Assembly (NCBI GenBank): GCA_013287135.1
Contig: JABDEK010000004.1
Span: 1 to 64,000, forward strand
Direction of reading: 5' to 3'
Length of the DNA stretch: 64,000 nucleotides
DNA from: Acidobacteriota bacterium
GTDB taxonomy: Bacteria; Acidobacteriota; Terriglobia; Acidiferrales; UBA7541
Part shown: one piece after another, positions 58,564-64,000 of the stretch
How the letters are laid out: each line of letters starts with the position of its first letter
Numbering within the stretch: position 1 is the stretch's first letter
Position numbers and translations under genes: made by a program
The notes under the pieces: model-generated
What the model saw: the letters and a program-made list of their open reading frames with translations, nothing else
What the model was told of the DNA's origin: nothing
Database searches by the model: none

Positions 58564-59031
58564 TTATTCGGTCCCCACGGTGCGGGTGAATTCTTTCTGT
58601 ACAGCGACCATCTCCCCTTCTTTGTATGGTTGGCGCGGCCAGAAGAAGCCTCGCAAACCGTCGCCTTTGCGTCGTGGAACGATGTGGACGTGAAGATGCG
58701 CAACGCTCTGGCTGACGACATTGTTCATTGCCACGAAGCTGCCTTCCGCTCTCATAACCTGTTGCACTTTGCGGGTGAGCATTTGCGCATTGATAAAAAA
58801 TGGACCAACCAGGTCAGTGGGCAGATCCGACAATGTGTGATAGTGCGCCTTGGGGACGAACAAGACATGGCCAGGAAAGAGCGGTCGAACGTCGAGAAAA
58901 GCCATGGAAATTTCATCTTCGAAAATAATTGTGGCTTCTAGTTCGCGCGAAACGATTTTGCAGAAAAGGCAGAATTCCTCTTGGCCTTCGTTTGTTCCCG
59001 GTAGTTCGCCGGATGGGCGCGATTTTTTCAT
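58564..59031 (-). CDS. HIT-family nucleotide hydrolase/transferase
   Basis: This 155-aa protein has the histidine triad SVAHLHVHIVPRRKGD, the zinc-like CLFC near residue 22, and FEDEISMAFLDVRPLFPGHV. It hydrolyses nucleoside phosphoramidates or related compounds in the cytoplasm. It is a stand-alone gene with 121 bp of sequence without genes upstream. Confidence 0.92.
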   Translation of the reverse strand: MKKSRPSGELPGTNEGQEEFCLFCKIVSRELEATIIFEDEISMAFLDVRPLFPGHVLFVPKAHYHTLSDLPTDLVGPFFINAQMLTRKVQQVMRAEGSFVAMNNVVSQSVAHLHVHIVPRRKGDGLRGFFWPRQPYKEGEMVAVQKEFTRTVGTE

Positions 59032-59152
59032 ACGGACAAGATTAATTTTAACCGAAGACCTGTTTATAAGAAATTCGGAAGAATTACGGGTTAACGATCC
59101 GCCGCCAATGATGTTCCAGTCAACGACGTAACAGAAAAGCGCGGAATTAAAT

Positions 59153-60022
59153 CTAATTCATGGCGCGAACTGGTTCGGAGACTTCGCGTGAGCCGAAACG
59201 TGTGGCCACGGAAACGCCAATCGATACGATCAGACCGAGCGCGAAAACCAGCATGCCGACAAGCGGTATCAATTCCAGTAGAGACAACGCCAAGATACCG
59301 CCGATGCAGGCCCAGATGTCTTTCGTTTGCGGAAATGCGAGACGTGCAACCCAATCGCCGAGTCCGGTGGCTCCGGTTGCGGCAACGGCCGCCAATAGCA
59401 CCAATAAAAGAATGTCCGCGAAGATTTCAGCGCTGCCGAGATAACGCGTCAGCCAATCCAGACCATAAAACAAGGCGAGGCAAACGAAGCCAGTGAAAAA
59501 AACGGAACCAGGTTGGCGATCGATGGCGAGTGAAGCAGTTTCGGCGCGTTTGTCGCGGACGACTAGATAACCCAGAGCCACGAAAAATACGTTGACCATG
59601 GCAAGTGTGAGGCTGCCCAGGAACGTGGGGCGGTACTGGCCTGGGATGAGCAAGTAGGGCAGCGATTCTGCATCGCCTCCGATCGAGGAATTGGGTTGGA
59701 GGGTGATATATCCGCCCAGCGCGACGGCTTCGCCGGAAATTCTGCTGTTTGAATTCACTTCAATACGACCACCCACGGCGATCACGTCGCCATCTACTTT
59801 GCCGTCGATAAAAATACCGCCGCCGAGTGTGACGATATCGCCGGTGACATGACCGTGAACGTGTACGCTGCACATGAAGCACTGGACATCACCGGCGGCT
59901 TCACCACTTTCGACAATAACGTCGCGCAAAACTTTCAGGCGATTCTGGCTAGGATCGGGTTGGGCAAAAGCGGTGGCGCTAAACGTTGCTATGAAAAGAA
60001 AAAGGGCAAGTCCGCGAGTCAT
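59153..60022 (-). CDS. Bactofilin-like/polymer-forming protein with membrane domain
   Basis: This 289-aa protein has a signal peptide (LALFLFIATFSATAFAQ), then a beta-helical segment of short Gly-rich repeats (GDVQCFMCSVHVHGHVTGDI; GKVDGDVIAVGGRIEVNSNS; SGEAVALGGYITLQPNSSIG) and four membrane helices (LAMVNVFFVALGYLVV to LVFALGLIVSIGVSVA). The combination of polymer-forming repeats with a membrane anchor is found in envelope-associated proteins. No specific function is known. Confidence 0.8.
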   Translation of the reverse strand: MTRGLALFLFIATFSATAFAQPDPSQNRLKVLRDVIVESGEAAGDVQCFMCSVHVHGHVTGDIVTLGGGIFIDGKVDGDVIAVGGRIEVNSNSRISGEAVALGGYITLQPNSSIGGDAESLPYLLIPGQYRPTFLGSLTLAMVNVFFVALGYLVVRDKRAETASLAIDRQPGSVFFTGFVCLALFYGLDWLTRYLGSAEIFADILLLVLLAAVAATGATGLGDWVARLAFPQTKDIWACIGGILALSLLELIPLVGMLVFALGLIVSIGVSVATRFGSREVSEPVRAMN

Positions 60023-60228
60023 TGCTTTAGCGTGGCTCCTTTGCCCGCTGATTGAAGCGCGTGAACCTGCGAGGTCTGCACATTGAGATACGACGCGGCG
60101 GTTGCGTTGGCGGTTCCCATTTTTAGGTTTTGACGAAGGCCAGGCGACAAACTTAGAAATTCTCCGCGACGCCGTACATCAGACAGCGCCGCGGAGAACT
60201 TAATCCAAGGAATCAGCGAATCGCGACT

Positions 60229-60876
60229 CTACTTCTTGGCCTGGGTGTAATTTTCAGCGACTTGCGCCCAGTTGATCACGTTCCACCAAGCCTCGATGTA
60301 TTCCGGCCGGCGATTTTGATATTTCAGGTAGTAGGCATGTTCCCAAACGTCCAAGCCAAAAAATGCCTTCCCGCCGTCCATGATCGGGTTGTCCTGATTG
60401 GCGCTAGACTCGATGGTAAGTTTGCCATCGCGGAAAAGAAGCCAAGCCCAACCTGAGCCAAATCGCTTGGTGGCTGCATCGTTAAGCTTGGCCTTGAAAT
60501 CGGCGAAGCTACCGAAAGCAGACTTAATGGCGTTAGCGAGATCGCCGCTGGGTTCGCCTCCGCCCCCCTTCTTCATAATTTTCCAAAACATCGAGTGGTT
60601 CATGTGGCCGCCGCCATTGTTGCGAACAGCGGTGCGGATGTTTTCCGGTACTTTGTTAATCTGCGCCAACAATTCTTCAACAGAAAGCTTCTGAAGATCC
60701 GTTTGCCCTTCGAGAGCTTTGTTAAGGTTGGCGACGTAAGCGCCGTGGTGCTTGTCGTGGTGAATCTCCATCGTTTTCGCATCAATATAAGGTTCCAGTG
60801 CGTCGAAGGCGTAAGGCAGTGGTGGCAATGTAAAAGTCATCTGGGGAGCAGCTCCTTGTCCAGAAGTTTGGGTCAT
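60229..60876 (-). CDS. sodB: Fe/Mn superoxide dismutase
   Basis: This 215-aa enzyme has the metal ligands in [27 protein letters not shown], and [20 protein letters not shown]. The start at 60876 follows GGGAGG. A His residue at the second-shell position (GGGHMNHS) and [12 protein letters not shown] suggest a cambialistic or Fe form; the metal is not certain. It removes superoxide in the cytoplasm. It diverges from a VIT1-type iron/manganese transporter, implying shared regulation. Confidence 0.94.
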   Translation of the reverse strand: MTQTSGQGAAPQMTFTLPPLPYAFDALEPYIDAKTMEIHHDKHHGAYVANLNKALEGQTDLQKLSVEELLAQINKVPENIRTAVRNNGGGHMNHSMFWKIMKKGGGGEPSGDLANAIKSAFGSFADFKAKLNDAATKRFGSGWAWLLFRDGKLTIESSANQDNPIMDGGKAFFGLDVWEHAYYLKYQNRRPEYIEAWWNVINWAQVAENYTQAKK

Positions 60877-60979
60877 TATGTACCTCCCGATTTTCAGTTC
60901 CTGCCCCATAATTATACGCGCCTGGGCAGGCAACGGCGGAACAGACTGTCGAAATTTAGATGTTTTGAAGGAGCCGAAG

Positions 60980-61678
60980 ATGCCATCCGTAGAGCATGTG
61001 GAAAAACATTTCACCGCCACGGCGGCTGTGCGGGACATCGTTATTGGAATGGCGGACGGCCTTACGGTGCCGTTCGCTCTGGCGGCTGGATTGACAGGAG
61101 CGATTGCGTCCACGGGCATCGTGGTGACCGCGGGGTTCGCGGAAATTGCGGCGGGATCGATCGCGATGGGACTTGGTGGATACCTCGCGGCGCAGACGGA
61201 TACAGAGCATTACGCGTCGGAACTCGATCGCGAGTATCGCGAGACTGTGGAGCTACCGGAAATTGAAACCGAAGAAGTAGCTAAAGTATTTCGCGATTAT
61301 GGGCTAACCCAAGAACAAATGAACCCGATCGTCTCAGCGATTACCGCGGACCAGAAGAAATGGGTGGATTTCATGATGCGCTTTGAACTTGGGTTAGAAG
61401 TGCCCGACCCCGCGCGCGCGGGGCGCAGTGCGGCGACAATTGCGGCGTCGTATATCGTGGGCGGTCTGGTCCCGCTGGCGCCGTATATATTAATGAAGAA
61501 TATTTTGGAGGCGCTATGGGTTTCGGTGGGAGTTACACTGCTGGCGCTTTTCGTTTTCGGCGCGATAAAAGGGCATTACACCGGGGTAAAACCAATGCGG
61601 GGCGGCTTCCAGACGGTGCTGGTGGGAGGACTGGCCGCAGCAGCGGCGTTCAGCATCGCGCGACTTATCAGCAAATAG
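60980..61678 (+). CDS. VIT1/CCC1-family Fe2+/Mn2+ transporter
   Basis: This 232-aa membrane protein has the VIT signature [40 protein letters not shown], a metal-binding helical insertion ([40 protein letters not shown]) and [13 protein letters not shown]. It moves iron or manganese out of the cytoplasm or into a store. GGAG precedes the ATG at 60980. It diverges from sodB. Confidence 0.9.
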   Translation: MPSVEHVEKHFTATAAVRDIVIGMADGLTVPFALAAGLTGAIASTGIVVTAGFAEIAAGSIAMGLGGYLAAQTDTEHYASELDREYRETVELPEIETEEVAKVFRDYGLTQEQMNPIVSAITADQKKWVDFMMRFELGLEVPDPARAGRSAATIAASYIVGGLVPLAPYILMKNILEALWVSVGVTLLALFVFGAIKGHYTGVKPMRGGFQTVLVGGLAAAAAFSIARLISK

Positions 61679-61789
61679 GTTAAATCTGCATTTGTCCGCA
61701 GCGGGCGCAGCATGCCCAGATCAGCGGGCGAGCTGCGCTGCTCCCACCCTGCAAGTTTTCCGGCAAACACTGAATTGACCTTTTTGGTT

Positions 61790-63322
61790 CTACTCCCTGG
61801 CGCTGCCCAGATTTCCGAATGGCCACAAACCGAAGAGTTTCAGGATTACATCTTGGTGTTTGTCTACGAGCATCTGCGCGGTTTTCTCTTGCGACCAAGG
61901 ACTGGCGAGGCGATCAGAGCGTTCGGCGATCCAAAAAGCTGTTAGCGCCATTACGGTGGCGTCGCGGTCGAGAATGTCAGCTTGCACTTTATCGAAAGTG
62001 TCCACCGCAGAATGGTGCGTGTATTTATATTCCGGCGAGTCCTGGTCGAGATTGATGCCGGGCAATCCGGCAACGATGAATGGGCCGGTATCGGTGCCGA
62101 ACTCCACTTCGTCATCTACCTTTAGCTTGCCAAAAGCTCCCAGCGAGTTGGCAAATTTCTGAACGGCGGGGATGAGGTCCGCGCGTCCGCCGAGCTGAAA
62201 GCCGCTGACGGGTCCTTGGCCGTTATCCAGGATTATAGCTGCAATGTGATTGGGCATTTCTTCGTGATGAGTTTTGACGTAAGCGAGGGAACCCAGCAAG
62301 CCTTCTTCTTCTCCGGTAAAGAGCACGAAACGGATCGTGCGGCGGGGCTTTTGTCCGGATTTTATGATGGCTTCGGCGGCTCCTAATGTTGCGGTCGCGC
62401 CGAAACCGTTGTCCGTGGCGCCGGACGCCAAATCCCAGGAGTCAAGATGGCCTCCGACTACAATGATTTGATCCGGGTGTTCCGTGCCGCGGATATCGCC
62501 GACCACGTTCGCAGATCCGACAGGCCCAGTCGTGACACGATTCTGCACATCTATCTTTAAGCGCACAGTGATGCCACGATCCAGATAACGCTCGACTTGC
62601 TCCTGATCTTCGGCAGCCATGCTGACGACCGGGATTTCGTAATACGTATCGAAACCCAGCACGCCCGTGTGAGTGAGATGCATGCCTTGAGCGACACTGC
62701 CTCCTTGGCCGCCGATGACAGCTACTGCTCCGGCTTGATGCGCGGCCTTCAGGAAATTTCCAAACTTGCCAAAACTAGCCATACGATCAGTGGGCGCTTC
62801 ACCGTTGTGAACGACGAGCAGAATTTTTCCGCTCCATCGTGCGGGATTTTTCATTTCGTCATCGAGCTGGTAGGCATTCACGGGAACGACTTCGGCTTCC
62901 GCGCCGCTCGTGGGCGTTGAGCCAACCCACCCAAGGGAATCGATCATTAGAGGACGGTGAATCGGAGCGATGAGCTCAGCGTGGGCGGAAATGCGCGTCC
63001 AACCATGCGAGAGTTGCCACGTTTCGGCATGAACGTTTTCGAGGCCGGCACCCTTCATTTTCTCTAGTCCCCACGCAATCGCTTTGGCGGCTTCGGGGGA
63101 GCCGGTGATGCGAGCGCCAATGTCGTCGCTAAGCTCGCGAAGATTTTCGTATGTGTTGGTTTCCATCATTCCGGCGCCAGCGACCGCGCCCAGGCATTTA
63201 AGAGTAGCAGGGTCTAAAGTAACGGCATCGGCGTCGGATCGGCCAGGTGCGGAGGCCGCCGGCCAAACTAGAGCGAAGAGAAAAGCTGCAGCACAAGCGC
63301 ATAAAAGTATTTTTCGCGTCAT
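61790..63322 (-). CDS. Secreted M28-family zinc metallopeptidase
   Basis: This 510-aa protein has a signal peptide (ILLCACAAAFLFALVWPAAS), a PA domain insertion (ARWSGKILLVVHNGEAPTDR; AGAVAVIGGQGGSVAQGMHL), and the M28 metal site: GGHLDSWDLASGATDNGFGA, FTGEEEGLLGS, Asp in DNGQ, and the final His in YTHHSAVDTF. It removes N-terminal residues from peptides in the periplasm. The start at 63322 (MTRKILL) is chosen because it begins the signal peptide. Confidence 0.92.
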   Translation of the reverse strand: MTRKILLCACAAAFLFALVWPAASAPGRSDADAVTLDPATLKCLGAVAGAGMMETNTYENLRELSDDIGARITGSPEAAKAIAWGLEKMKGAGLENVHAETWQLSHGWTRISAHAELIAPIHRPLMIDSLGWVGSTPTSGAEAEVVPVNAYQLDDEMKNPARWSGKILLVVHNGEAPTDRMASFGKFGNFLKAAHQAGAVAVIGGQGGSVAQGMHLTHTGVLGFDTYYEIPVVSMAAEDQEQVERYLDRGITVRLKIDVQNRVTTGPVGSANVVGDIRGTEHPDQIIVVGGHLDSWDLASGATDNGFGATATLGAAEAIIKSGQKPRRTIRFVLFTGEEEGLLGSLAYVKTHHEEMPNHIAAIILDNGQGPVSGFQLGGRADLIPAVQKFANSLGAFGKLKVDDEVEFGTDTGPFIVAGLPGINLDQDSPEYKYTHHSAVDTFDKVQADILDRDATVMALTAFWIAERSDRLASPWSQEKTAQMLVDKHQDVILKLFGLWPFGNLGSARE

Positions 63323-63681
63323 CCTTAAATAAAGCCCCTTTTCAAACACTAGATCGGACCCGACCGTGGAGAATGGCAAGCGAAACCGGATTCCAGATAA
63401 ATTGTTAGACGCCTAGCAACTCTATTAGTTGCTATCATGTGGGCCACTAAAATGGGCCAAAGTACAGGGAGCATATTGCACAAAATATGGGAAGTACCCT
63501 ATAGAAATCTGACGAGTGACCTCAAGTATAATTCCTGCATCTATATAGCTTGGGGGTATCGCGCTGGATTTTCCCCCCGTCGCGCGAAAGACCAATATCT
63601 GCGAGATACGTCCAATATAATAACTCGCGGATCGCGGTTCACGCGCCAGACGAGATAAGAAGACACAGGAGAGAGACAGTT
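63323..63681 (+). promoter_or_regulatory. Divergent region upstream of the HtrA gene
   Basis: These 359 bp have no gene. Possible promoter elements on the plus strand are TTGCAC followed 18 bp later by TATAGA (about 63476-63505), and AT-rich TATAAT sequences near 63525 and 63617. A choice among them is not possible by eye. Confidence 0.35.
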
Positions 63682-64000
63682 ATGGAAAGCAGAGTATTAA
63701 AAATTCGCCGCTGGGTAGCTACGGTTGTGGTGCTGGTGGCGCTTGCGGGAGGCGCCCTACTCTCGCAAGGAGTTAGGAACTGGACGGACCACACGGTTTT
63801 CGGCGCGCCGAGAAGTCCGATTGCGGTAACGCAGAATGCATTGCCCGTGAGTTTGGGCAATTTCGCAAACGGATTTTCGGCAGTTTTGAAACCGGCGCTT
63901 CCGGCAGTAGTCAACATTAGTTCTTCAAAAGTAGTGAAACCAGGACGCAATCAGATGTCCCCGATGTTTAACGATCCTTTTTTCCGTCAATTTTTTGGCG
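63682..64000 (+). CDS. HtrA/DegP-type serine protease, 5' part only
   Basis: The frame begins MESRVLKIRRWVATVVVLVA with a membrane anchor, then NWTDHTVFGAPRSPIAVTQN and FSAVLKPALPAVVNISSSKV, the start of the HtrA protease domain, and MFNDPFFRQFF, a segment seen before the catalytic core in DegP homologues. It runs off the window after 106 codons; the catalytic triad and PDZ domains are not seen. CAGGAGAGAG precedes the ATG. Confidence 0.85.
   Translation, partial: MESRVLKIRRWVATVVVLVALAGGALLSQGVRNWTDHTVFGAPRSPIAVTQNALPVSLGNFANGFSAVLKPALPAVVNISSSKVVKPGRNQMSPMFNDPFFRQFFG

Noticed and set aside
1-64000. CRISPR arrays, insertion sequences and rRNA genes
   Set aside because: No array of regularly spaced repeats, transposase gene or rRNA sequence was seen in the window.

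Overview
The window looks like a chromosomal segment of an acidobacterium (Acidobacteriota). It carries three very large Oar-like TonB-dependent receptors with an N-terminal carboxypeptidase-regulatory-like domain (15400, 27906, 36522). It also carries a long secreted protein of the VWFA-related type typical of that phylum (31376), and a compact infC-rpmI-rplT-pheS-pheT-zapA translation cluster. This assignment comes from gene families only; no phylogeny was run.

Layout. 1-5.2 kb: a partial AraC regulator diverging from a methyltransferase, two secreted proteins, an aldo/keto reductase that overlaps a decayed DJ-1/PfpI gene, and a VOC protein. 5.2-10.6 kb: infC (probable ATC start), rpmI, a 245-bp structured gap, rplT, pheS, a short pheT and zapA. 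10.8-15.3 kb: a metal-homeostasis block with a TolC-like protein, a [2Fe-2S] ferredoxin-like protein, a P1B-like ATPase with an altered metal motif, an RcnR-like repressor and its palindromic operator. 15.4-18.3 kb: the first receptor.

18.5-26.5 kb is the most unusual region. Three co-directional genes encode a GAF-GAF-GAF-HlyD fusion, an HlyD adaptor, and a PqqD-like/M50 protease/HlyD fusion. They converge on three tiny paralogous lysine-rich peptide genes (22-28 aa, core MAKK-x-LKKAK-x-LE-x-TK-x-L) on the opposite strand. Two sequences matching the sigma-54 -24/-12 consensus sit upstream of the peptides. Immediately beyond lies a sigma-54 activator whose receiver domain lacks the phospho-acceptor aspartate. 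I interpret the whole as a sigma-54-controlled system for processing and exporting small peptides. I do not recognise it as a described system.

26.6-39.9 kb: an acetamidase/formamidase, a receptor translationally coupled to the VWFA protein, a DUF2127 membrane protein, the agmatine-to-putrescine pair aguB-aguA, and a third receptor. 40-49.7 kb is accessory: a broken PIN toxin gene, a GHKL ATPase, two VapBC modules, tRNA-Asn, a three-gene operon (ferritin-like/DUF362 fusion, FAD oxidoreductase, alpha/beta hydrolase), and relics of tmRNA and tRNA genes that suggest past integration events. 49.9-64 kb: a MoaD/Asp-box operon with a TonB C-terminal remnant, a nickel/cobalt permease behind a structured leader, a copper-type multicopper oxidase with a TolC partner, HIT and bactofilin-like proteins, Fe/Mn superoxide dismutase diverging from a VIT1-type Fe/Mn transporter, an M28 peptidase, and the start of an HtrA protease.
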